From NCBI RefSeq assembly GCF_003363715.1, contig NZ_QREV01000024.1, positions 1 to 64,000 on the forward strand: DNA of 64,000 nucleotides, in the 5' to 3' direction. Positions 33,943 through 42,700 of this stretch are shown here, piece by piece (the first letter of the stretch is position 1; every line of letters starts with the position of its first letter). The notes under the pieces are model-generated. The model saw nothing but the letters and a program-made list of their open reading frames with translations, was not told the origin of the DNA and searched no databases. This DNA is from Parabacteroides acidifaciens (lineage in GTDB: Bacteria; Bacteroidota; Bacteroidia; Bacteroidales; Tannerellaceae). Position numbers and translations under genes: made by a program.

Positions 33943-36144
33943 TTAAGCGTTCAACTCCAATTGATTTCTTACCAGCCGGAAATAATCTCCTTGTTGGGCA
34001 ATCAATTCCGCATGTGTTCCTTTCTCTGCTATAGTCCCGTCTTTCAGTACCACTATCTGATCGGCATTCTTCACCGTACTCAACCTGTGAGCGACAATTA
34101 CAACCGTCCTATCATGAAAGAAACGATCCAGATTCGACTGTATCACCCTTTCATTATCAGTATCTAAAGCATTGGTCGCCTCATCAAAAAATAGATAATC
34201 AGGATTTCTGTAAATAGCTCGTGCTATCAAAAGCCGCTGCTTCTGTCCCTGGCTAAGTCCCTGTCCGGAACTTCCAATGCGGCTGTTATATTTCAAAGGT
34301 AAAGACTCTATAAAATCTTGTATATTTGCCATTTTTACAGCATACAACAGACGTTCCCGATCTATCTGTTCAGAACCCGGCGCAATATTGTTAGCAATCG
34401 TATCATTGAATATGAACCCTTCTTGCATCACAACTCCACAATGTTTACGCCAGTCTTTAAAACTCATGTTCTGTAACGAACAGTCTCCGATTCGTACCGT
34501 ACCATCAGTCGGTGGATAAAATCCTAACATCAGTTTCAGTAAGGTTGTTTTTCCACTCCCGCTTAACCCAACAATAGCAGTCGTTTTCCCATAGGGAATA
34601 TCCAATGTCAACTCCTTGATTATTTTCTTCGATTTACCGGAACCATATGCAAATGAAACAGCATCCAACCGGATCGGCTGTCGTAGTTGTAACTGGTCTG
34701 TAATCCCCATTTCCTGAACTTCCTCATCTGGCTTACCATGAATTTCCCCAAGACGTTCAATACTGAGCCTGGCATCCTGTGTCTGCTGTACAAATGAAAC
34801 CATCTGTTCAATAGGTCCTTGCATCTGCCCGATAATATACTGAATAGAAAGCATAGCGCCCAATGTTATATTACCATCTAAGACTGCAGTAGCTGAAGTT
34901 ACAGTAATCAGGATATTTTTGATTTCATTAATCAAGACCGCCCCTACTTGTTGCCACTGTCCCAGGTTCAATGAACTCATGTTGGTACGGAACAAGGTTG
35001 CCTGTATGTTTTCCCATTCCCAGCGCTTCTGTTGTTCACATCCCAACAGTTTTATATCCTGCATGCCGTAAATCATCTGCATAACGTTATCTTGGTTAAC
35101 GGACATCTGCTCAAAATTCTTCCGGTTCAGATCAGCTCGTTTTTTCATAAACAGTTGTATCCACAAAAGATACAAGACACTGAAAAATAAAAAAACCAGA
35201 AATATTTTCCAATCATATATAGCCAATACGCTTCCGAATATCAGAATTGTGAGAGTAGCAAATAAAATACTCAGTACAGATTGCGTCAAAAACAATTCGA
35301 TACGTTTATGATCTTCAATACGTCGGATCAAGTCTCCAGCCATTTTGCTATCGAAAAAGCGCATTGGCAAACGCATCAGTTTTGCCAGAAAGTCGGAAAT
35401 TAACGCAATATTGACACGGCTACTGATATGTAAAAGAATAAAACGCCGGATCACTTCAATCAGTGTACGGCTAAAAATCAAAACTAATTGTGCAATCAGT
35501 ATTAATTGAATAAAATTAAGGTTGCGGTGTCCTATTCCTTGATCTACAATCGTTTGGGTCAAAAACGGAAAAATCAGTTGCAAAACACTTCCTCCCAGCA
35601 TCCCCAACAACAACTGGACAATCATCTTCCGGTAAGGACGTACATATTTCAACAGATACCACAGGGAAAGTTTGTCATATTCCGCCGGATCCGTACTATA
35701 AAATTGAGGAGTCACCTCCAACTGCATGGCAATTCCCTTTTCTATACCCCCCTGCCGGGTACTGATCCAGCACTTTTTAAATTCCTCTTCTTCATATTTA
35801 AGTAAACCATAGGCAGGATCGGCTATATAGAAATAACTTTTTCCTCTTTTAGTCCTGACACCATAAAGAACAACAAAATGTTGTTGATTCCAGTGCAGAA
35901 TACAAGGAAACTTGGACTGCTCTTTCAGCTTTGCCAAAGTCGTACGTACACCCGTTGCACGCATTCCAATACTCTCGGCAGCCTCGCTAATACCTAACAG
36001 ATTTACCCCTGTACGCTGTATAAAAGACTGGTCACGTAACTGCTGTACGGAAAAACTCTTCCCATAAAATTTAGCAATCATCCTAAGACAACTTGGTCCG
36101 CAGTCCATTGCATCCAATTGCCGATAAAAAGGAAAACGTTTCAT
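33943..36144 (-). CDS. Peptidase-containing ABC exporter (C39 PCAT)
   Basis: 733 residues in the standard order. The C39 peptidase (1 to about 130) has the catalytic set Gln9, Cys15 (MDCGPSC), His89 (QQHFVVLYG) and Asp109 (IADPAYG). A six-TM exporter domain spans about 165-450. The nucleotide-binding domain (about 490-733) has Walker A GLSGSGKTT, signature LSQGQKQR, Walker B LFFDEATNALD and switch VAHRLSTV. It cuts double-glycine leaders in the cytoplasm and exports the core peptide. Both small precursors in this operon carry such leaders. Overlaps the upstream glycosyltransferase gene by four bases. Confidence 0.96.
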   Translation of the reverse strand: MKRFPFYRQLDAMDCGPSCLRMIAKFYGKSFSVQQLRDQSFIQRTGVNLLGISEAAESIGMRATGVRTTLAKLKEQSKFPCILHWNQQHFVVLYGVRTKRGKSYFYIADPAYGLLKYEEEEFKKCWISTRQGGIEKGIAMQLEVTPQFYSTDPAEYDKLSLWYLLKYVRPYRKMIVQLLLGMLGGSVLQLIFPFLTQTIVDQGIGHRNLNFIQLILIAQLVLIFSRTLIEVIRRFILLHISSRVNIALISDFLAKLMRLPMRFFDSKMAGDLIRRIEDHKRIELFLTQSVLSILFATLTILIFGSVLAIYDWKIFLVFLFFSVLYLLWIQLFMKKRADLNRKNFEQMSVNQDNVMQMIYGMQDIKLLGCEQQKRWEWENIQATLFRTNMSSLNLGQWQQVGAVLINEIKNILITVTSATAVLDGNITLGAMLSIQYIIGQMQGPIEQMVSFVQQTQDARLSIERLGEIHGKPDEEVQEMGITDQLQLRQPIRLDAVSFAYGSGKSKKIIKELTLDIPYGKTTAIVGLSGSGKTTLLKLMLGFYPPTDGTVRIGDCSLQNMSFKDWRKHCGVVMQEGFIFNDTIANNIAPGSEQIDRERLLYAVKMANIQDFIESLPLKYNSRIGSSGQGLSQGQKQRLLIARAIYRNPDYLFFDEATNALDTDNERVIQSNLDRFFHDRTVVIVAHRLSTVKNADQIVVLKDGTIAEKGTHAELIAQQGDYFRLVRNQLELNA

Positions 36145-37169
36145 ATCATCCGTTCTTTTCTATTGACCAATTCTTCCAGCCAACTTATCACATAATGTAC
36201 CTGTTTGCTTTTCCGGTTAAACAGTTCAGACATCCTGTTCATTTTAGCTGTTATATCGTCTTTATTTTGTAAAAGAGTTTGTATTTGGTTTCTAAAATCA
36301 TCCACTGTACCGCATTTGCAGTCCATTTGCAATCCCAAACCATGATACACCATACGAGCAGTATTTTCAGCTTGTACTTTTGTAACCGGAAGTAATAAAA
36401 CCGGCAAACTATGATAAATGCAACTGACCAGCATATCCAAATCGCCATTCGTAACCAGCAAATCCCCTGAAGCCGTCAACCGACGGGAAGTATCGGACAA
36501 ATAAAACTGCATATTTACCGGTAAAGGAAAGAGCCGGTTAAGCCAGTCTTTACTGTTGGAACACACAATAATTTCATACTGTGGATATTGTAAACAAAAA
36601 TCTTTCACCAACTCATAGAAATGAAAACCGATATTAATATTTTCCGTCATTTCCGTTACAATAAACAAGGATAGCTTCGAATTCTGTTTTTTATATCGGG
36701 ACATACGTCCGGCCAATAATTCTTCTCTTTTCGATAGCACTTTCTCACTTATATTACCAATATCAAGCAATGGCCCGGCACACACCAACCAACCATCCGA
36801 CTGATCCTGGTAATCAAGCGGTGAAGGTGCTAAAAACAACAATGGGAAATCCTTCGATACATTTTGTTTATCGCCAAACCATAAACCCAGGTAGATAATC
36901 CGGATATTCCGGTTCCTATAAAACCCAATCCGATTCTCCAAGCGTCTATCCAACAATACCAAGTCCGGTTTAAACCAACGGAAATCGCCTGGATAGAGCA
37001 CACGCCCAATTCCTTTTTGCAGCAGATAAAAAGTAAATGCCGAATCAGATGAATCTGTATAATAAACTTCATGTCCTTCCTCATTCAACAGACAAGCAAG
37101 CTGTATGGTCAGTTTAACATCCGTATCGACGGGTAATATGTCAAAAAGGAATGAACTCATATAACTCAA
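36141..37169 (-). CDS. Diverged GT-B glycosyltransferase (GT1-like)
   Basis: 342 residues. The C-terminal half resembles the GT1 donor site but is altered: VTNGDLDMLVSCIYHSLPVL replaces the THGGMNS-type motif of the paralogue at 23362-24702, so the usual His-Gly-Gly is missing. The later part is retained (PVTKVQAENTARMVYHGLGL). The N-terminal half starts FLFDILPVDTDVKLTIQLAC, similar to the start of the paralogue. It may be a weak or inactive transferase, or one with another donor. It overlaps the small HTH gene upstream and the exporter gene downstream by four bases each. Confidence 0.75.
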   Translation of the reverse strand: MSYMSSFLFDILPVDTDVKLTIQLACLLNEEGHEVYYTDSSDSAFTFYLLQKGIGRVLYPGDFRWFKPDLVLLDRRLENRIGFYRNRNIRIIYLGLWFGDKQNVSKDFPLLFLAPSPLDYQDQSDGWLVCAGPLLDIGNISEKVLSKREELLAGRMSRYKKQNSKLSLFIVTEMTENINIGFHFYELVKDFCLQYPQYEIIVCSNSKDWLNRLFPLPVNMQFYLSDTSRRLTASGDLLVTNGDLDMLVSCIYHSLPVLLLPVTKVQAENTARMVYHGLGLQMDCKCGTVDDFRNQIQTLLQNKDDITAKMNRMSELFNRKSKQVHYVISWLEELVNRKERMI

Positions 37170-37444
37170 TTATCAGCCGATTCAAAACAATATTTTTCTT
37201 GACAAACGGAACAACGTTTGTTTCCCAGAATAGAACACAAGTCGTTGTCGCCATAATAATAAGTTTCCCGGTATTCATCATACCGTACATCCACCATTAA
37301 TTCATTACGCAAATAAGCCAGATACTCAAAAAAAGTAGCTCTGGACAGTTCAAGCCTCCGGGCAAGTTTGCCCGGAGTACCTGTACATTCACGTTGGATC
37401 AAAGAATCCATATACAACAATTTCTTCAAATCAACGTACTTCAT
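37166..37444 (-). CDS. Small winged-helix DNA-binding protein
   Basis: 92 residues. The helix-turn-helix part GTPGKLARRLELSRATFFEY (about 22-41) is followed by YLRNELMVDVRYDEYRETYYYG, the wing pattern seen in HTH_11-type domains of WYL-like regulators, but no ligand domain is attached. The C-terminus has CSVCQEKYC (with another Cys upstream), which could bind a metal. It is the second gene of the operon, so it may autoregulate it. No N-terminal signal. The HTH call is good; the cluster-regulator role is inference from position. Confidence 0.75.
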   Translation of the reverse strand: MKYVDLKKLLYMDSLIQRECTGTPGKLARRLELSRATFFEYLAYLRNELMVDVRYDEYRETYYYGDNDLCSILGNKRCSVCQEKYCFESADN

Positions 37445-37484
37445 AATAATTGAAAATTAGTGAATTATAAATCAATCAGTCAAT

Positions 37485-37874
37485 CTATTTGGCAAAATCA
37501 CCATAAAGATACCCTCCCCACTGATTTCTTAGTTCAAGCGTATAGGTCCCTTTTTCCCAATCAACAACGGATATTCCGATATTAGCTGTCTGTGCAGCAG
37601 GAACGGTTTTTTCGTAAATAATACTTCCATTCTTTACTATAGTAATAGTAATGTCGGAACGAAGAGTCGAGCTTTGGACAAATAAGAGGTCGCTCGTAAT
37701 ATAAGCAGAAACAGGTACAATCAGAGAAATACTTCTTTCAGTTTCATTCCAATGACCTTCCACTTCTATTTTTACAGGAGTTTGTTCTGCATATCCCATA
37801 ACCATTAATGTATTCAATACTGCTATAAGCATTACTCGTATGACCCATGTCATAATTGTCTTGTTTATTTCCAT
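37485..37874 (-). CDS. DUF3244-type secreted small protein
   Basis: 129 residues with a hydrophobic N-terminal export segment (about 8-28) and a beta-rich domain (KIEVEGHWNETERSISLIV, then TYTLELRNQWGGYLYGDFAK at the C-terminus). The pattern is like the DUF3244 family of Bacteroidales periplasmic or surface proteins, a call made from memory of the C-terminal motif. It is the first gene of the long operon, just after a well-formed promoter. Its role with the peptides is unknown; it could be unrelated to maturation or serve in immunity. Confidence 0.65.
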   Translation of the reverse strand: MEINKTIMTWVIRVMLIAVLNTLMVMGYAEQTPVKIEVEGHWNETERSISLIVPVSAYITSDLLFVQSSTLRSDITITIVKNGSIIYEKTVPAAQTANIGISVVDWEKGTYTLELRNQWGGYLYGDFAK

Positions 37875-37909
37875 AATATTACTAATTTTTTAATGATTGA
37901 TTCATACAG

Positions 37910-37941
37910 CAAAATTATCCGCATAGACTACAAAAAGCAAG
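37910..37941 (-). promoter_or_regulatory. Promoter of the peptide/glycosyltransferase operon
   Basis: The minus strand has the -7 box TAATTTTG (37910-37917), a perfect TAnnTTTG match. Twenty bases upstream lies CTTG (37938-37941) as a -33 box. It predicts a leader of about 30 bases ahead of the DUF3244 gene. Confidence 0.6.
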
Positions 37942-37982
37942 AAAAAAGCCTGTACTACAAGTGGACACACACTTATAAAACA

Positions 37983-38021
37983 AAAATGGTAATATGCTAA
38001 TAAATAGCGTATTACCATTTT
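37983..38021 (-). terminator. Terminator after the TPR-HTH regulator gene
   Basis: 15-bp arms (37983-37997 and 38007-38021) with one G-T pair and a 9-base loop. The minus strand continues with a T-rich run. It separates the regulator from the peptide operon promoter. Confidence 0.8.
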
Positions 38022-38050
38022 AATAAAAACAAAGGAAGTGGACAATCGTT

Positions 38051-39910
38051 TTAGTACCCTTGCAACCACATATCTAACGAGCCATTTTCCTCTAAATCTA
38101 AACTCATGCGTTCCTTCATACGCTGCTTGCGCTTCGTCACGGAAGCGGGAGAAATTCCCGTTAAGGTAGCGATCGTACTATTATTCAAATGGAGTTTGAT
38201 CAAAATACAAATTTGAATGTCACTCTCTGTCAAAGATGGATGTTGTTCACTCAAACGAATTGTATAATCATCATACAAAACATTTATCGCTTCAATAATA
38301 TTTTCCCACTCACCTTGCGTTTTGATATATTTGGGAGACAAACGAAGTTCTTTCAAGATGGTTGTTTGCTTCATCAATCGATCACATAAGAACTTCTCTC
38401 TATCACGCAAACGAATATTTTCTTCCGTGAGTTTCTTATAATCTTCAAGCTCGCTATCTTTTTGTTGCAAAGACTGAGTGAATTGATCTATATTTTCCTG
38501 CAAACGCTTATTAGCTTCCAATAAACCTTTATTCTGATTGTGCAGGCTTTCTATTTCCGAAGATTGTTCCTTGACCGATTCTTCCAAATTGGCATGATTG
38601 GACATTTCACCGGACAATTCTTCTATACGTTCTTGATTTTTACGAATAGTCAAATCATTTTCACGCAGTTGTCTGGTATATTGTCGTAATAAATCCTTAT
38701 CCCTCTGAATTGTACGCTCCTTTGTCAACAAACGACGTTGATAAACATAAACAAGTATTACTATGGTTAAAAGCAATAATGATAATATGAAAAGACTACT
38801 TTTGAAAAGTTGGCTCCTCTCCAATTCTAACACCATCTTCTCATTTTTAAGCTTCTCATAATTGTATTTAGCCTGTATTTCATCTATCGCATGGCTACGA
38901 TTAACCTGATCCACAGAGTCACGACATTCCCAATAATAATTATTATATGCTATCGCTTTTTCATAATTATGAGTTTCTTTATTTATAAGATACAGATATT
39001 GATATGCATTTGTTTTTGTATATATATTTGTTGTAACCAATGACTTCTCTAAATAGAATCGTGCCGAATCATATTTTTCTAACATTTTATATACCTCTCC
39101 TAATACTAAATAAGTTTGTGATAAATCTCTTCCATTTTCCAATTTTTCTTTTTCAGCTCTTTTCAAATTAGCAAGAGCTTCTTTATATTTTCCTATAGAA
39201 AGATAAATACCACCTAATTCACCTAAAGCCGATCCTAAACTTCTATCATACTCACACTTTATTGGTTCTGAAACTACAATTGCTTGCTTATACGCAGATA
39301 TAGACTTATCCCATTGCTCTGTTTTTCCATACATTCTTCCCAAATAGATTAAAGAAAAAGCAATATGGGAACTAACTTGGGATTGCTTTGCCAATTCATG
39401 CGCTTTCTGAAAAGCCAATAATCCTTCCTCATTAAGACCCCGATAAGCATAAATCATCCCCAAATTAGAATTTATCAAATACCCCAATCTATAATCCTCC
39501 GTCTTCTCCACCTCATCCGCTGCACGTAAATAAAACTCTGTTGCTTTCTCGATTTCCCCCAAGTCTTCATTTACTCGGCCTTCATAATTCAGAACCAAAG
39601 CCTTACGATTTAGATCTTCTTGTTTCATAAAATAATCGTAAGCAACATTAATCAGAGAATCGGATGTGTGTTCTATGTAGTTCTTATCTCGCGCCTGAAC
39701 CAGCAACAAGCTATAGGTTGCATTCTGCAATTTATTAGAAGGTGAAGGAGGATTCATATTCTCCAACAGGGACAACGCACTGTCAGGATGATCATACATC
39801 AAAGACTCTGCACGGGTCAATTCCGGCAAAAGTTCTATTGTTTGGTGGTGGGTACATGCCAGTAGATAGACCAAAATCAATAATAGTAATATATAAAAGG
39901 CGTTTTTCAT
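38051..39910 (-). CDS. Membrane-anchored TPR regulator with C-terminal HTH
   Basis: 619 residues. A lipoprotein-like signal ends LLAC (Cys19). TPR repeats occupy about 60-330, a TM segment lies at about 370-390 (SLFILSLLLLTIVILVYVYQ), a long coiled coil at about 395-500, and a C-terminal LuxR/sigma-type HTH at about 560-600 (LTESDIQICILIKLHLNNST, then ATLTGISPASVTKRKQRMKE). This Bacteroidetes layout places the TPR sensor outside the inner membrane and the DNA-binding part inside, a one-protein signal transducer. The gene has its own promoter and terminator and sits directly upstream of the peptide operon, so it is the best candidate to control it. Signal and targets are unknown. Confidence 0.82.
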   Translation of the reverse strand: MKNAFYILLLLILVYLLACTHHQTIELLPELTRAESLMYDHPDSALSLLENMNPPSPSNKLQNATYSLLLVQARDKNYIEHTSDSLINVAYDYFMKQEDLNRKALVLNYEGRVNEDLGEIEKATEFYLRAADEVEKTEDYRLGYLINSNLGMIYAYRGLNEEGLLAFQKAHELAKQSQVSSHIAFSLIYLGRMYGKTEQWDKSISAYKQAIVVSEPIKCEYDRSLGSALGELGGIYLSIGKYKEALANLKRAEKEKLENGRDLSQTYLVLGEVYKMLEKYDSARFYLEKSLVTTNIYTKTNAYQYLYLINKETHNYEKAIAYNNYYWECRDSVDQVNRSHAIDEIQAKYNYEKLKNEKMVLELERSQLFKSSLFILSLLLLTIVILVYVYQRRLLTKERTIQRDKDLLRQYTRQLRENDLTIRKNQERIEELSGEMSNHANLEESVKEQSSEIESLHNQNKGLLEANKRLQENIDQFTQSLQQKDSELEDYKKLTEENIRLRDREKFLCDRLMKQTTILKELRLSPKYIKTQGEWENIIEAINVLYDDYTIRLSEQHPSLTESDIQICILIKLHLNNSTIATLTGISPASVTKRKQRMKERMSLDLEENGSLDMWLQGY

Positions 39911-39932
39911 TTAAAAATAAAGTTTGTATTGC

Positions 39933-39962
39933 CAAAGATACTCAAATTTATATGAAGGCAAA
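39933..39962 (-). promoter_or_regulatory. Promoter of the TPR-HTH regulator
   Basis: A textbook Bacteroidetes promoter on the minus strand: -33 TTTG (39959-39962), an 18-base spacer and -7 TATCTTTG (39933-39940). It predicts a leader of about 15-20 bases. Confidence 0.75.
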
Positions 39963-40021
39963 TGAAAATATGAAATTTCTATCATCTGGATAACTATTTT
40001 CACGCACACTTTCGGAAAGGA

Positions 40022-40529
40022 AATTACAATAACCCCCTTTTTGTCTGTTTTTCTATTTCATCCAAAATTTTGATCGATTTTGGATTGACTCTTTTCACGG
40101 TTTAAGCTCCCCTTTCTGACAATAGGAAAAACGAGGTGCGCAGCCCATTCCAAAAAGTGTACAATTTGATTACCGAAAGACGGAAACGCCGACAATGTGA
40201 TAAAGCTTAACTCCCGGAGAATCGAATATTTGAAAATAAAACGGACGGCGTTCCAAATATCCAAAGGAAATTCAGGGGCTTTTTTGCCCTTATGACGGTC
40301 CTCTTTCCAATTACGACCGTCATAATCGCCATTACGACCGTCATAATCTTCGCGAGGTGCCGAGTGCACTACACATTAGCACGGTCATAATGGCAAAGAG
40401 GACGGTCGCAATGGCTGGAAACGCTCAAAAAAGAGGAAAAAGTCCCTTTTTGAGGTCAAAAAAAAGGATTAACATTTGTTTGGTTTCGGATGTCTTTCTG
40501 GAGTCAAAAATACGTTTTATACAATAAGT
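40022..40529 (+). repeat. 508-bp dispersed repeat, copy B
   Basis: The second copy of the element at 419-926, the same length and orientation, located between the regulator gene and the SulP gene. The conserved minus-strand frame is longer here (40058-40369, with an ATG start, 103 codons). It shares with copy A the strings DIWNAVRF, ELSFITL and LEWAAHL and a KIDQNF end. The motif gacggtc occurs five times in both orientations. Function unknown. Confidence 0.85.
40328..40394. repeat. Stem-loop inside repeat copy B, loop in orientation 2
   Basis: Arms 40328-40347 and 40375-40394 (gccattacgaccgt with acggtcataatggc, then ataat with attag) enclose a 27-base loop. The loop contains gcgaggtgccgagtgca at 40352-40368, the exact reverse complement of 751-767 in copy A. 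Over the full loop 24 of 27 bases agree only after inversion. Confidence 0.85.
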
Positions 40530-40551
40530 AGAGATGCACGACCGTGTATCT
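40528..40551. repeat. Degenerate copy of the gtagagacgcacgg palindrome
   Basis: It matches 20 of 24 bases of the perfect palindrome at 8142-8169 and abuts the right end of repeat copy B. It also creates an in-frame ATG (40534) that can be mistaken for the start of the SulP gene. Confidence 0.65.
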
Positions 40552-40677
40552 GAAGCCCGAACATCCATAACGAGATTTTATTTCCCAGTCCGATTTCTAT
40601 CGTTATATATCTTTTTCTGTATACAGGAAATTAAACCTTTTCTCATTAAGAATATATTATACAATTCACTTTCTTTG

Positions 40678-40685
40678 TACCTTTG
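40678..40685 (+). promoter_or_regulatory. -7 promoter box of the SulP gene
   Basis: TACCTTTG matches TAnnTTTG and lies 28 bases before the chosen start at 40714. It rules against the longer reading frame from 40534. Confidence 0.65.
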
Positions 40686-40713
40686 CAGCATTTTTAATCA
40701 ATCAGGCAGAAAG

Positions 40714-42405
40714 ATGAAGAACAGGTTTGATTTTCAGCCCAAGCTGTTATCGGCACTGAAAAATTATTCGAAGGAAAAATTTATGACCGACCTGATGGCC
40801 GGTATTATTGTCGGGATCGTGGCGCTCCCGCTTGCCATTGCTTTCGGTATTGCGTCGGGGGTTAGTCCGGAAAAGGGACTGATCACGGCTATTATCGGCG
40901 GGTTTATCGTATCGCTGTTGGGCGGCTGTAACGTGCAGATCGGCGGACCGACAGGGGCCTTTATCGTAATCGTATATGGGATTATTCAGAATTTCGGGAT
41001 CGAAGGATTAGCCATTGCGACGGTGGTAGCCGGGATTATCCTGGTGATTATGGGGGCATTGAAATTAGGTACGGTTATCAAGTTTATCCCCTACCCGATT
41101 GTTGTCGGTTTCACCAGCGGTATCGCCCTGACGATTTTCACCACACAAATGAAAGACCTTTTCGGTCTGACGATAGACAAGGTACCGGCTGATTTTATAT
41201 CCAAATGGATTGTTTACTTCGAACATTTCGATACGATGAACGTATGGTCTCTGTTGATCGGACTTGTCAGTATTGCGATTATAGCCTTCACACCTAAATT
41301 TTCCAAAAAGATTCCGGGCTCGCTGATCGCGATCATTGCCATGACAATCATCGTATATGTCATGCGGTATCATTTAGGTATAACAGGGATCGAAACGATC
41401 GGCGACCGTTTTACCATCAACGCTGCCCTGCCCGGTCCGGCATCTATCAGCTTCAATCCGGAAACAATAAACCTGTTACTTCCTTCCGCATTTACAATCG
41501 CCATGTTAGGAGCGATCGAATCACTGCTTTCCGCTACGGTGGCAGACGGTGTGACAGGTGATAAACATAATTCAAACACCGAACTGATCGCCCAAGGAGC
41601 AGCCAATATCATCGTGCCGATTTTCGGCGGTATCCCGGTGACAGGCGCGATTGCCCGTACCATGACGAATATCAATAACGGCGGACGTACTCCGGTGGCC
41701 GGTATCATCCATGCAATCGTATTGCTGTTGATCCTGCTTTTCCTGGGTCCGCTGACCAAACATATCCCGATGGCTTGTCTGGCAGGGGTGCTGATCATTG
41801 TCTCTTATAATATGAGTGAATGGCGAACGTTCCGTTCGTTGATGAAAAACCCGAAAAGCGACGTGTCTGTCTTGCTGGTGACGTTTTTCCTGACGGTTAT
41901 CTTCGACCTGACGATTGCGATCGAGGTAGGATTGCTGATCGCCATGTTCCTTTTTATGAAACGTATGGCGGAAACCACCCGTGTGTCTGTCGTGAAAGAT
42001 GAGATCGACCTTTCGGATGATGGGGAAATCCATCATGACGAAGAGGTTCTTTCATTGCCTAAAGGGGTGGAAGTGTATGAGATCGACGGACCGTTTTTCT
42101 TCGGTGTGGCGAGCAAATTCGATGACATTATGCACAATATGGGCGACAAGCCGAAGATACGTATTATCCGTATGCGTAAAGTTCCGTTCATGGATTCGAC
42201 GGGACTGCACAACCTGGAAAGCCTGTTCCGCATGTCGCAAGCCGAACATATCCACATGATTCTTTCCGGTGTAAACGAACAGGTACGTAAGATACTTGTC
42301 AAGTCCGGCTTCGACAAAAAGATCGGAACGGAAAATATTTGCAGCAATATTAATGAGGCGGTTGCAAAAGCCTGGGAACAGGACAGGAGACAAAAAGGTA
42401 ACTGA
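40714..42405 (+). CDS. SulP-family anion transporter with STAS domain
   Basis: 563 residues from the start at 40714, preceded by aggcagaaag and a -7 box. The upstream extension to 40534 crosses a repeat and is rejected. The membrane part (about 20-420) has 10 or more TM segments with SulP hallmarks: the N-terminal LPLAIAFGIASGVSPEKGL and GGCNVQIGGPTGAFIV. The cytoplasmic STAS domain follows (about 445-560; KGVEVYEIDGPFFFGVASKF and VPFMDSTGLHNLESLF). It carries an inorganic anion such as sulfate or bicarbonate across the inner membrane; which one cannot be told. It stands alone, convergent with a small minus-strand frame. Confidence 0.93.
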   Translation: MKNRFDFQPKLLSALKNYSKEKFMTDLMAGIIVGIVALPLAIAFGIASGVSPEKGLITAIIGGFIVSLLGGCNVQIGGPTGAFIVIVYGIIQNFGIEGLAIATVVAGIILVIMGALKLGTVIKFIPYPIVVGFTSGIALTIFTTQMKDLFGLTIDKVPADFISKWIVYFEHFDTMNVWSLLIGLVSIAIIAFTPKFSKKIPGSLIAIIAMTIIVYVMRYHLGITGIETIGDRFTINAALPGPASISFNPETINLLLPSAFTIAMLGAIESLLSATVADGVTGDKHNSNTELIAQGAANIIVPIFGGIPVTGAIARTMTNINNGGRTPVAGIIHAIVLLLILLFLGPLTKHIPMACLAGVLIIVSYNMSEWRTFRSLMKNPKSDVSVLLVTFFLTVIFDLTIAIEVGLLIAMFLFMKRMAETTRVSVVKDEIDLSDDGEIHHDEEVLSLPKGVEVYEIDGPFFFGVASKFDDIMHNMGDKPKIRIIRMRKVPFMDSTGLHNLESLFRMSQAEHIHMILSGVNEQVRKILVKSGFDKKIGTENICSNINEAVAKAWEQDRRQKGN

Positions 42406-42411
42406 TACTCT

Positions 42412-42582
42412 CTACATAAATGCAATATAAAGGTAACGATTGTCTAACCGGCAGTCGTTCTTTTTTGCTTCAAACACGGATTCTTTCGCAATTGTTTCCG
42501 CGTCTTCAAAACTAAATCCATTGTCCGGCTGGCTCCAATACCAAAGCTGCGGCATCTGTTTTTTACTTTTTGTTGATTCCAT
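42412..42582 (-). CDS. Possible small protein, 56 residues
   Basis: An open frame from ATG at 42582 to TAG, just below usual length limits. The product is hydrophilic and protein-like: MESTKSKKQMPQLWYWSQ, then FEDAETIAKESVFEAKKN, and a hydrophobic end LYIAFM. No domain recognised, and the ribosome binding site is weak. It fills the space between the SulP stop and the protease promoter and runs convergent to SulP. It could also be a chance frame. Confidence 0.4.
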   Translation of the reverse strand: MESTKSKKQMPQLWYWSQPDNGFSFEDAETIAKESVFEAKKNDCRLDNRYLYIAFM

Positions 42583-42661
42583 TGTCTTCAATTATTTATC
42601 TAACTTTTAATTATAAGACATGGAATTGACAAAAACCCCTATCCGGATCAGAAATAAATAT

Positions 42662-42669
42662 TACATTTG
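42662..42669 (+). promoter_or_regulatory. -7 promoter box of the secreted protease
   Basis: TACATTTG, a TAnnTTTG match 32 bases before the start at 42701. It supports that start rather than the ATG at 42620, which lies upstream of the box. Confidence 0.6.
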
Positions 42670-42700
42670 CGAATTAGTACATCATAAATCAACGTACATT

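Noticed and set aside
17435-37874. Interpretation as a capsule or O-antigen locus
   Set aside because: No flippase, polymerase, chain-length or sugar-nucleotide genes are present, while peptide precursors, maturases and a C39 exporter are.
17435-37874. Interpretation as a lanthipeptide or lasso peptide locus
   Set aside because: No LanB, LanC, LanM, lasso cyclase or YcaO proteins are encoded; the only peptide-modifying enzymes are radical SAM/SPASM proteins and transferases.
40534-40713. N-terminal extension of SulP from ATG 40534
   Set aside because: It lies in a degenerate palindromic repeat and upstream of the promoter box at 40678-40685. The family N-terminus begins at 40714.
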